A stretch of 15,475 bases of DNA from Burkholderiaceae bacterium. GTDB lineage: Bacteria; Pseudomonadota; Gammaproteobacteria; Burkholderiales; Burkholderiaceae. Where the stretch lies: NCBI GenBank assembly GCA_017998575.1, contig JAGOCV010000057.1:1-15475 (forward strand), in the 5' to 3' direction. The stretch's first letter is position 1, and each line of letters begins with the position of its first letter. The translations under genes and the position numbers were made by a program. The notes beneath the pieces are model-generated. The model was given only the letters and a program-made list of their open reading frames with translations. It had not been told where the DNA came from and ran no database searches. Shown here one piece after another: positions 7,226 to 12,797 of this stretch.

Positions 7226-8053
7226 ATGACCGCATCCACGCCCGAATCCAGCGCTGTGCCCTCGCCGGCCGCAGCTCTCGCCACCACGCCGGCAACCACG
7301 CCGCAAGCCGCGAAGCCCGCCGACCGCACGCGCGGCAACCGCCGCGGCGGCAGAGGTCGCGGCGGCAAGACACCGTCAACGAACACGGCCCGGCCCCAGG
7401 CCGACGCCCTCCCGCGCGCCGATAACACCCCGCGCGCGCCCGTGCCGCGCAACCCCGCGCTCGATCGCCTGGCCCAGCTGTACCCCAAGCACTTCGGCGC
7501 CGAACAGCCGCTGCCGCTCAAGCGCGGCATCTACGAAGACCTGGTGGCCGCGCATCCGCAGGAGCTGGATGCCGAGGCGCTGAAAGAGGCGCTGTCGCAG
7601 CACACGCGCTCCACCCGCTACCTCACGGCCGTGGCCTCGGGCCAGCCGCGCCACGACCTGCAGGGCCACGTGCACGAGCCGATGGCGCCCGAGCACGTGC
7701 ACCACGCGCTGCTCGAAGTGTTCCGCCGCCGCGCGCGCCGCGCGCCGCAGGAAGACCTGCGGCCCAAGCTGCGCCGCCGCATCGCGCAGGCCTTCGAGGC
7801 CTCGGGCCTCTCGCCCGCCGCGTACACGGCGCTGGTGCGCGGCCGCGACGAAGAAGCCAACCAGCTCATGGACGAGGCCCTGGCCGATGCCAGCGCGCGC
7901 CAGGCGCGCGGCGAGGCGCTGCTGCGCGCGTTCGAGGCCAGTGGGCAGAGCGTGGCAGCCTTCGCCGACATGTACGGCCTGACCGAGCGCGAAGCCGGCC
8001 GCACGCTCGAGCAGGCGCGCCAGTGGCGCGACGCCGCGCGCCCGGCGGCCTGA
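7226..8053 (+). CDS. ProQ/FinO-family RNA-binding protein with long N- and C-terminal extensions
   Basis: This 275-residue protein is probably an RNA chaperone binding structured small RNAs and 3' ends of messages. The ProQ/FinO domain lies at about 76-150: LDRLAQLYPKHF, then PLPLKRGIYEDL, HTRSTRYLTAVASGQPRHDLQG. These match the family's PLK-x-GI and S-x-x-YL...G-x-x-R-x-DL features. Before it comes an Ala/Pro/Thr-rich disordered segment with a basic RG-rich patch (RGNRRGGRGRGGK, 36-48), likely an extra RNA-binding element. After it come two copies of a helical module, each with AFEASG-x-S-x-AA (189-200 and 235-246). The start at 7226 is the first workable ATG and has no strong ribosome-binding site. 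The gene converges on the next LysR gene with a six-base gap. Confidence 0.88.
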   Translation: MTASTPESSAVPSPAAALATTPATTPQAAKPADRTRGNRRGGRGRGGKTPSTNTARPQADALPRADNTPRAPVPRNPALDRLAQLYPKHFGAEQPLPLKRGIYEDLVAAHPQELDAEALKEALSQHTRSTRYLTAVASGQPRHDLQGHVHEPMAPEHVHHALLEVFRRRARRAPQEDLRPKLRRRIAQAFEASGLSPAAYTALVRGRDEEANQLMDEALADASARQARGEALLRAFEASGQSVAAFADMYGLTEREAGRTLEQARQWRDAARPAA

Positions 8054-8054
8054 C

Positions 8055-8080
8055 GGCGCTCAGTCCGCGGCGTCAGCGCC
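8055..8080. terminator. possible shared hairpin at convergent gene ends
   Basis: GGCGCT (8055-8060) and AGCGCC (8075-8080) form a six-base inverted repeat with a 14-base loop, spanning the six-base gap between the ProQ-like and LysR stops. An alternative pairing TGACG (8051-8055) with CGTCA (8071-8075) excludes it. No T run follows. It may serve as a weak shared terminator, but support is thin. Confidence 0.25.
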
Positions 8081-8989
8081 GGCCAGGTAGTCGGCCGCCA
8101 CGGCGGCCAGCCAGTCCATCACCACGCGCACGCGCTTGCTCAGGTGCCGCCGGTTGGCGTAGAGCAGATTGAACGGCAGCGGCGGCGCGGGCCAGTCGGG
8201 CAGCACCTGCACCAGACGGCCATCGGCCAGCGCATCGCGCAGGCCCGCCAGCGGCGCCTGCACCAGGCCCAGTCCCGCCAGGCAGGCGGCCTCGTAGGCG
8301 TCGGCGTTGTTCACGGTGACCACGCCCCGCATCGGCCATTCGCGCGTCTCGCGCGGCGGGCCTTCGTGCACGTATTCGAAGCCGGCCGTGCGGCCACCGA
8401 GCGTGGTGGCATAGCACACGAGGCGGTGGGCGCCGAGGTCTTCGAGCCGCCGCGGCACGCCGTGGGCCGCGAGGTAGGCCGGGCTCGCGCAATTGACCAT
8501 GCGCATGCGGCCCAGCGGCCGCGCCACCAGCCCGGCATCGACCACGGGGCCGGCGCGCAGCACGCAGTCGAAGCCCTCTCGCACCAGGTCCACGCGGCGA
8601 TCGGTGCTGGAGAGCTCGATTTCCAGCTGCGGATGCTCGGCCAGCAGTTCCGGCAGGCGCGGCAGCACCGCGCGCAGCGCCACCCGCGTGCTCATGTCGA
8701 TGCGCACGCGCCCGGCCAGCGGCGCGTGGCCGGGTTGCTGAAACAGCGTCTCGATTTCGTCCACGTCGGCCAGCAGATCCTTGCAGCGCTCGTAGAACAC
8801 TTGGCCGTCCTGCGTGAGCTGGACGCGGCGCGTGGTGCGATGGAGCAGCCGCGTGCCCAGGCGCGATTCGAGCTGCTGCACCGCCGTGGAGACGCTGGCC
8901 TTGGGCAGGCCCAGGGCCATGGCGGCCTGGGTGAAGCTGCTCAGTTCGGCCACGCGGGCAAACACCTGCATCTGATCGGTGAAGCTCAT
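8060..8989 (-). CDS. LysR-family transcriptional regulator
   Basis: This 309-residue LysR regulator starts MSFTDQMQVFARVAELSSFT. The helix-turn-helix uses LPKASVSTAVQQLESRLGTR and is followed by LLHRTTRRVQLTQDG. This type of N-terminus is common in the group often annotated as CrgA-like or DsdC-like. The C-terminal effector domain is complete and ends near the convergent ProQ-like gene. The gene is divergent from a short-chain dehydrogenase across a 99-base gap with two clear dyads, so it most likely controls that gene and itself. Pairs of this kind often answer to small aromatic or quinone-like compounds; the actual effector is unknown. Confidence 0.94.
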   Translation of the reverse strand: MSFTDQMQVFARVAELSSFTQAAMALGLPKASVSTAVQQLESRLGTRLLHRTTRRVQLTQDGQVFYERCKDLLADVDEIETLFQQPGHAPLAGRVRIDMSTRVALRAVLPRLPELLAEHPQLEIELSSTDRRVDLVREGFDCVLRAGPVVDAGLVARPLGRMRMVNCASPAYLAAHGVPRRLEDLGAHRLVCYATTLGGRTAGFEYVHEGPPRETREWPMRGVVTVNNADAYEAACLAGLGLVQAPLAGLRDALADGRLVQVLPDWPAPPLPFNLLYANRRHLSKRVRVVMDWLAAVAADYLAGADAAD

Positions 8990-9026
8990 TGTTCGATTAT
9001 TTCAAACAAACCGATCGGATCGAACA
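8990..9026. promoter_or_regulatory. candidate LysR operator, long dyad next to LysR start
   Basis: TGTTCGAT (8990-8997) and ATCGAACA (9019-9026) are perfect inverted repeats of eight bases separated by 21 bases. The dyad sits directly against the LysR start codon. The AT-rich spacer includes TTATTTCAAACAAA. Binding here would block LysR transcription, so it is a likely autoregulatory site. Confidence 0.5.
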
Positions 9027-9031
9027 TGTTT

Positions 9032-9044
9032 ATCTGAATCAGAT
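9032..9044. promoter_or_regulatory. second candidate operator upstream of the short-chain dehydrogenase
   Basis: ATCTGA-A-TCAGAT is a perfect 13-base dyad lying 44 bases before the dehydrogenase start, close to where an activator or promoter-overlapping site would sit. Just upstream, AACATGTT (9023-9030) is a further eight-base palindrome overlapping the right arm of the longer dyad. Function is inferred from position. Confidence 0.45.
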
Positions 9045-9088
9045 CGCTCAATAGACTTTCCGTCATCCCATCGAGAAAGGTCCACGCC

Positions 9089-9865
9089 ATGAGCCACTCC
9101 ACCGCTTCCACGCCCACCATCGCCCTCATCACTGGCGGCAGCCGCGGCTTGGGCCGCAACGCCGCGCTGCACCTGGCCCGCCAGGGCACCGACGTCATCC
9201 TCACCTGGCGCAGCCGCGAGGACGAGGCGCTGGCCACCGTGCACGAGATCGAGACCCTGGGCCGGCGCGCCCTCGCGCTGCAACTGGACACCGCGCACAC
9301 CGGCGGCTTCGCCGCGTTCGCCGACGCCGTGCGCCAGGCCCTGGCCACGCACTGGCAGCGCCAGCAGTTCGACTACCTTCTCAACAACGCCGGCACCGGC
9401 GTGCATGCGGCTTTCGCCGACACCACCGAGGCGCAGTTCGACGAGCTGGTGGCGGTGCACCTGAAGGGGCCGTTCTTCCTCACGCAGGCGCTGCTGCCGC
9501 TGATCTCCGATGGCGGACGCATCCTCAATGTCTCCAGCGGCCTGGCGCGCTTCGCGTTGCCCGGCTATGCGGCCTATGCGTCGATGAAAGGCGGCATCGA
9601 AGTGCTCACGCGCTATCTGGCCAAGGAGCTCGGCGCACGCCGGATCAGTGCCAACACCATCGCGCCCGGCGCCATCGAGACCGACTTCGGCGGCGGCACC
9701 GTGCGCGACAACGCGCAGATCAACCAGGCCATCGCGGCGCAGACGGCATTGGGCCGCGTCGGGCTTCCCGACGACATCGGCGCGGCCGTGGCGGCCCTGC
9801 TGGCGCCGGGCACGGGGTGGATCAACGCGCAGCGCATCGAGGTCTCGGGCGGGCAGCAGATCTGA
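9089..9865 (+). CDS. short-chain dehydrogenase/reductase (SDR), NAD(P)-dependent
   Basis: This 258-residue classical SDR oxidises or reduces an alcohol or carbonyl substrate with NAD(P)(H). The cofactor turn TGGSRGLG is at 15-22, NNAG at 99-102, and catalytic Ser150 lies in LNVSSG. Tyr163 and Lys167 lie in YASMK, spaced as required. The stretch NTIAPGAIETDF (189-200) and the C-terminal VSGGQQI are typical of the family. No signal peptide is present, so it is cytoplasmic. AAAGG at about 9075-9079 can act as ribosome-binding site. It is divergent from a LysR gene and probably regulated by it. A strong hairpin follows the stop. The substrate cannot be named. Confidence 0.94.
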   Translation: MSHSTASTPTIALITGGSRGLGRNAALHLARQGTDVILTWRSREDEALATVHEIETLGRRALALQLDTAHTGGFAAFADAVRQALATHWQRQQFDYLLNNAGTGVHAAFADTTEAQFDELVAVHLKGPFFLTQALLPLISDGGRILNVSSGLARFALPGYAAYASMKGGIEVLTRYLAKELGARRISANTIAPGAIETDFGGGTVRDNAQINQAIAAQTALGRVGLPDDIGAAVAALLAPGTGWINAQRIEVSGGQQI

Positions 9866-9881
9866 GTGGGCCGCAGCCGCT

Positions 9882-9911
9882 CGCGGGGCCGATGCCCGCG
9901 TCGGCCCCGCG
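9882..9911 (+). terminator. strong hairpin downstream of the SDR gene
   Basis: An uninterrupted 11-bp stem, CGCGGGGCCGA (9882-9892) with TCGGCCCCGCG (9901-9911) and an eight-base loop, lies 16 bases after the SDR stop codon. It is not followed by a clear T run (GCCACGGCGTTGTAG). Position and stability still fit transcript ending or 3' protection. The rest of the 180-base gap up to 10045 shows no further structure. Confidence 0.6.
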
Positions 9912-10045
9912 GCCACGGCGTTGTAGGACGCAAGCGCGATGAGTGCGATTCGATGATCCGCGCCGGCGGTGGCCTGCGTAGATGTGAGCAAGGCCGGAGC
10001 AATCCGCTCGGGTCTGTTGTCTCAACCCTCTGACCAGGAGTTCTT

Positions 10046-10381
10046 ATGCAAACCCGAAAGCTCGCCGTCGTCATCGCCCTGTCCACCCTCTCCGCTGGTG
10101 TGTTCGCCGCCGCCGGCCAGCCCGACGATGCGCTGGTCCGCGCAGGCACGGTGCAGCCGATGCCGCAGACCCTGTCGTCCTACGCGCCCACCCGTGCCGA
10201 AGTGCAGTCGCAGGCCAGCGCATCGATTCCCCTGAGCCGTGACTCGATCGTGGCGGCAGGCCTGCGCGCACGCCCCATGCCCTCGATGAGCACGCTCGAC
10301 CGCGAGTCCGTGCGCGCCCAGGCCGCGCAGGCCAACCGCGCGGCTTACTCGGTCGACGCACGCCTGACCGAAGGCTCGTGA
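10046..10381 (+). CDS. small exported alanine-rich protein, divergent member of the local family
   Basis: This 111-residue protein of unknown function has an N-terminal signal peptide (MQTRKLAVVIALSTLSAG, cleavage near residue 22-24), so the mature part of about 88 residues is periplasmic or secreted. It shares landmarks with the two related proteins downstream: TRAEVQSQA (49-57), a DSIVAAGLR segment (66-74), and RESVRAQAAQANRAAY (86-101). The first and third look like copies of one short motif, R-x-[ES]-V-[QR]-x-[QE]-A. No catalytic residues or cysteines are seen. AGGAG at 10036-10040 is a good ribosome-binding site. Its upstream region is unlike that of the other two copies. Similar small proteins are common in Comamonadaceae (some called DUF4148-like), but I cannot assign this one firmly. 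Confidence 0.8.
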   Translation: MQTRKLAVVIALSTLSAGVFAAAGQPDDALVRAGTVQPMPQTLSSYAPTRAEVQSQASASIPLSRDSIVAAGLRARPMPSMSTLDRESVRAQAAQANRAAYSVDARLTEGS

Positions 10382-10389
10382 TGCGCAAG

Positions 10390-10426
10390 CGATGCGGGCA
10401 GGATCGTCATTGATCCTGCCGCATCG
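10390..10426 (+). terminator. terminator-like hairpin after the first small exported gene
   Basis: GGCAGGATC (10397-10405) pairs with GATCCTGCC (10412-10420) around a six-base loop. After a one-base bulge, CGATGC (10390-10395) continues with GCATCG (10421-10426), giving 15 base pairs. The hairpin starts nine bases after the stop codon. No T run follows, so it may protect the 3' end as well as end transcription. Confidence 0.6.
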
Positions 10427-10534
10427 TCATCCGGCGCCGCCGATACGGCGTTTCGTCGCGCGGGCGTGGTGGCCGATGGTGCGCTCTGGAACAGTACGTC
10501 CATCGACAGCGAAAACAGATCACCAAGAGTTTTC

Positions 10535-10566
10535 GAGGTCGACACCGGACACACCGTCCAGACCTC
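10535..10566 (+). promoter_or_regulatory. conserved 5' leader hairpin, copy A
   Basis: GAGGTC (10535-10540) pairs with GACCTC (10561-10566), and inside it GGAC (10547-10550) pairs with GTCC (10556-10559) around an ACACC loop. The hairpin lies 26 bases before the start codon. Copy B keeps the same fold with different inner bases, which suggests the structure matters in the RNA. Confidence 0.5.
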
Positions 10567-10592
10567 AACCTCAACGCCCTGAAGGAAACATC

Positions 10593-10925
10593 ATGCAAGT
10601 CAAGAAGATCGCCGCCGTCCTCGCCATCGCCACGCTCGCCTCTGGCGCCGCCATGGCAGATGCCATCACCGATTCGGGCCTCGTGCTCTCCGCTCCCAGC
10701 TACGACGTGAGCGCCAGCGTGTTCACCCGCTCGGAAGTCCAGGCCCAGGCCGCGCAAGCCGTGCGCGCCAGCATCGCCGACCCGATCGTCGCCGAAGGCT
10801 TCCGCCAGCAGGCTCCGGTGCTGGTCGGCCAGCGCAGCCGCGAAGCCGTGCAGGCCGAAGCCCGTCAGGCTGCACGTCAGGCTTACGCCACCAGCGCGCA
10901 AATCAACGCAGGCAACGCCAGCTGA
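10593..10925 (+). CDS. small exported alanine/glutamine-rich protein, paralogue A
   Basis: This 110-residue protein of unknown function has a clear signal peptide (MQVKKIAAVLAIATLASG, AMA-D cleavage near residue 22) and a mature part of about 88 residues. It carries two copies of a short motif: TRSEVQAQAAQAVR (45-58) and SREAVQAEARQAAR (82-95). Between them is IADPIVAEGF. It ends in QINAGNAS. There is no cysteine, no membrane helix after the signal and no catalytic motif. AAGGA at 10582-10586 supports the start at 10593; an open frame reaches upstream to 10392 but would bury the signal peptide. It is about 79% identical to the protein at 12372, with residues 1-29 identical. A periplasmic or surface role is inferred. 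Confidence 0.88.
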   Translation: MQVKKIAAVLAIATLASGAAMADAITDSGLVLSAPSYDVSASVFTRSEVQAQAAQAVRASIADPIVAEGFRQQAPVLVGQRSREAVQAEARQAARQAYATSAQINAGNAS

Positions 10926-10933
10926 TCTGCGCA

Positions 10934-11008
10934 TGCGCCGCACCGCGGCGCAGCCATCCTCGACGAAGGCCGCACCCGGCAACGGGCGCGGCCCTTGTCA
11001 TTGTTCTT
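10934..11008 (+). terminator. tandem hairpin terminator, copy A
   Basis: The first hairpin is a perfect 8-bp stem, TGCGCCGC (10934-10941) with GCGGCGCA (10945-10952), loop ACC. The second has GGCCGC (10968-10973) with GCGGCC (10988-10993), an A/C mismatch, and CCCG (10975-10978) with CGGG (10983-10986) around a GCAA tetraloop. The T-rich stretch CTTGTCATTGTTCTT follows. The second hairpin is a convincing intrinsic terminator and is conserved in copy B. Confidence 0.75.
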
Positions 11009-11035
11009 CCGCCCATGATGTAGTGAGCCCTTCCG

Positions 11036-12181
11036 ATGAACCGCTCGTTCCTGTTTGCGCTCGCCCTGCTGCTGCACGCCCTCGTGGGCTGGAGGCTCGT
11101 GCCGGATCTCCCCGGCCCGGCCGGACTCGCCCTCGCCGGCCTGCTTGCCGTGTCGGCGGTGCTGATGCCGCTGGCGCTGGTGATGCGCCGCCAGGCCGGC
11201 GACGGCGCGACCGCGCGCGCGTTGTCGTGGGCCGGCATGCTGTGCATGGGGCTGTTCTCCTCGCTGTTCGTGCTGACGGTGGTGCGCGACGTCGGGCTGC
11301 TGGCGCTGCTGGGCTTTGGGCGGCTGTGGCCTCTGGCTGCCGACATGGCCCACGTGCATTCGGCCACGGCCTCTGCGGTGGTGGCGATCGCTGGCCTGGT
11401 GACGCTGCTGGGCCTGTGGAATGCACGCCGCACGGCGGCGGTGGTCACGGTGGACGTGCCGGTGACGGATCTGCCCGCGTCGCTCGAAGGCTTCACCATC
11501 GCGCAGCTGAGCGACGTGCACGTAGGGCCCACCATCGGCCGGCGCTACCTGGAGGCCATCGTCGCGCGCGTGAACGCCATGGATGCCGATGCCGTCGCCA
11601 TCACCGGCGACCTGGTGGACGGCAGCGTGCCGCAACTGGCGGCCCACGTGGCGCCGCTGGCGGCGCTGCGCTCACGCCATGGCACCTTCTTCGTCACCGG
11701 CAATCACGAGTACTACTCGGGCGCGCACGCCTGGATCGCCGAGCTGCGGCGCCTCGGGCTCACCGTGCTGCTCAACCAGCACGTGGTGCTCGATGACGGC
11801 GCGGGCGCGCGCCCGCTGGTGCTGGCCGGCGTGACTGACGTGACGGCCCATGTGTTCGATCCGGCCCATCGCAGCGATCCGGCACGCGCCCTGGCGGGCT
11901 CGCCGCCGGACGCGGTGCGCGTGCTGCTGGCGCACCAGCCGCGCAGCGCCACGGCCGCCGAGCGCGCGGGCTTCGACGTGCAGCTGTCGGGCCATACGCA
12001 CGGCGGGCAGTTCTGGCCATGGAATCTCTTCGTGCCGCTGCAGCAACCCTTCGTGGCCGGCCTCGCACGACTGGGGCGCCTGCGCATCTACACCAGCCGC
12101 GGCACCGGCTACTGGGGTCCGCCCAAGCGCTTGGGCGCACCCTCTGAAATCACGCGCGTGCGGCTGGTGCGCGCGGCCTGA
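11036..12181 (+). CDS. membrane-anchored metallophosphoesterase
   Basis: This 381-residue protein has about four or five hydrophobic N-terminal segments (roughly 4-22, 28-50, 63-83, 86-104 and 110-130) followed by a calcineurin-like phosphoesterase domain (about 150-378). The two-metal site is complete: Asp160 and His162 in LSDVHVG, Asp192 in TGDLVDG, Asn223 and His224 in GNHEYY, His300 in LLAHQP, and GHTHGGQFWPWN at 319-330. This layout resembles YkuE/YaeI-type phosphoesterases, which act on phosphodiesters at the membrane; the substrate here is unknown. The domain should sit on the cytoplasmic face if there is an even number of helices, which I cannot fix by eye. Only a weak ribosome-binding site (GTGAG) precedes the ATG. 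The gene lies between the two duplicated units but does not resemble them. Confidence 0.92.
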   Translation: MNRSFLFALALLLHALVGWRLVPDLPGPAGLALAGLLAVSAVLMPLALVMRRQAGDGATARALSWAGMLCMGLFSSLFVLTVVRDVGLLALLGFGRLWPLAADMAHVHSATASAVVAIAGLVTLLGLWNARRTAAVVTVDVPVTDLPASLEGFTIAQLSDVHVGPTIGRRYLEAIVARVNAMDADAVAITGDLVDGSVPQLAAHVAPLAALRSRHGTFFVTGNHEYYSGAHAWIAELRRLGLTVLLNQHVVLDDGAGARPLVLAGVTDVTAHVFDPAHRSDPARALAGSPPDAVRVLLAHQPRSATAAERAGFDVQLSGHTHGGQFWPWNLFVPLQQPFVAGLARLGRLRIYTSRGTGYWGPPKRLGAPSEITRVRLVRAA

Positions 12182-12314
12182 GTCGCGCCACTGGGCCTGG
12201 CGCATCGGCAGCTCACGGCGCCGATCCGTCGTTTCGTCGCGAACGCGTGGTGACGCAGGCAGCGCTCTGGAACAGTACACCCATCGACAGCGAAAACAGA
12301 TCAGAAGAGTTTTC

Positions 12315-12346
12315 GGGGTCGACACCGGATCAGCAGTCCGGACCTC
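12315..12346 (+). promoter_or_regulatory. conserved 5' leader hairpin, copy B
   Basis: GGGGTC (12315-12320) pairs with GACCTC (12341-12346) with one G-U pair. Inside it CGGA (12326-12329) pairs with TCCG (12337-12340) around a seven-base loop. The hairpin ends 25 bases before the start codon. The position matches copy A, and the inner stem uses different base pairs. Confidence 0.5.
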
Positions 12347-12371
12347 CAACTCAACGCCAGAAGGAACCATC

Positions 12372-12704
12372 ATGCAAGTCAAGAAGATCGCCGCCGTCCT
12401 CGCCATCGCCACGCTCGCCTCCGGCGCCGCCATGGCCGATGCCATCACCGATTCGGGCCGCACGCTGTCGGCCCCCAACTACGACGTAGCCGCCACCATC
12501 TACACCCGTGCCGAAGTGCAGGGCCAGGCCGTACAGGCCGTGCGCGCCAACATCGCCGACCCGATTGCCGCCGAAGGCTTCCGCCATGACAACGTGGCCG
12601 TGAGCGGCCAGCGCAGCCGCGACGCTGTGCGCGCCGAAGCGCTGCAAGCCGCGCGCAAGGCCTACGCCACCAGCGCCCAGATCAACGCCGGCAACGCCAG
12701 CTGA
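12372..12704 (+). CDS. small exported alanine/glutamine-rich protein, paralogue B
   Basis: This 110-residue paralogue of the protein at 10593 has the same signal peptide and the same C-terminal end, AYATSAQINAGNAS. The two short motifs recur as TRAEVQGQAVQAVR (45-58) and SRDAVRAEALQAAR (82-95). Counted by eye, 23 of 110 residues differ, seven of them in the linker at 72-78. AAGGA just before CCATC-ATG supports the start; an open frame reaching back to 11850 is an extension over the phosphoesterase gene. The first 87 bases of the gene differ from copy A at only two positions. Function is unknown. Export to the periplasm or beyond is likely from the signal sequence. Confidence 0.88.
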   Translation: MQVKKIAAVLAIATLASGAAMADAITDSGRTLSAPNYDVAATIYTRAEVQGQAVQAVRANIADPIAAEGFRHDNVAVSGQRSRDAVRAEALQAARKAYATSAQINAGNAS

Positions 12705-12716
12705 TCGAGCGCCCCA

Positions 12717-12787
12717 GCTGCCGCATCACGATGCGGCAGCCCCCTGCAGCAGCCGCTCCCGGCAACGGGCGCGGCTGTTGTCGTTGT
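12717..12787 (+). terminator. tandem hairpin terminator, copy B
   Basis: The first hairpin is a perfect 10-bp stem, GCTGCCGCAT (12717-12726) with ATGCGGCAGC (12731-12740), loop CACG. The second has CAGCCGC (12750-12756) with GCGGCTG (12771-12777), a mismatch, and CCCG (12758-12761) with CGGG (12766-12769) around the same GCAA loop as copy A. TTGTCGTTGT follows. It also separates the unit from the convergent histidine-phosphatase gene. Confidence 0.75.
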
Positions 12788-12797
12788 GCGCCCGCCT

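Larger units (their letters stand above)
10432..11008 (+). repeat. duplicated gene unit, copy A
   Basis: This unit matches bases 12216-12787. Shared parts in order are: CGGCGCCG, then GTTTCGTCGCG; GCTCTGGAACAGTAC (10483-10497, copy B 12264-12278); CATCGACAGCGAAAACAGAT (10501-10520, copy B 12282-12301); AAGAGTTTTCG; a leader hairpin; the ribosome-binding region; the gene; and the terminator ending in CCCGGCAACGGGCGCGGC. The conserved upstream block should hold the promoter. GGAAC followed after 17 bases by CGAAAA could be an ECF-sigma style promoter, but this is a guess. Confidence 0.85.
12216..12787 (+). repeat. duplicated gene unit, copy B
   Basis: This is the second copy of the unit at 10432-11008, in the same orientation and separated from it by the metallophosphoesterase gene. 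Similarity covers the promoter region, leader hairpin, ribosome-binding site, gene and final terminator hairpin. The unit begins 35 bases after the phosphoesterase stop codon. The first downstream hairpin differs in sequence between copies, while the second is conserved. Confidence 0.85.

Noticed and set aside
6119..7306. 395-residue minus-strand open frame opposite the creatininase-family gene
   Set aside because: The plus strand carries complete creatininase motifs. The minus frame has no recognisable motif and His/Arg/Gly-rich shadow composition.
8144..9037. 297-residue plus-strand frame opposite the third LysR gene
   Set aside because: It is antisense to a well-formed LysR protein and shows only shadow composition.
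11853..12371. Long upstream extension of small exported paralogue B into the phosphoesterase gene
   Set aside because: The frame is merely open. The signal peptide and ribosome-binding site fix the start at 12372, matching copy A.
10432..12787. Duplicated units considered as a composite transposon or insertion sequences
   Set aside because: No transposase, terminal inverted repeats or target-site duplication is visible. The repeats are ordinary gene units in direct orientation.
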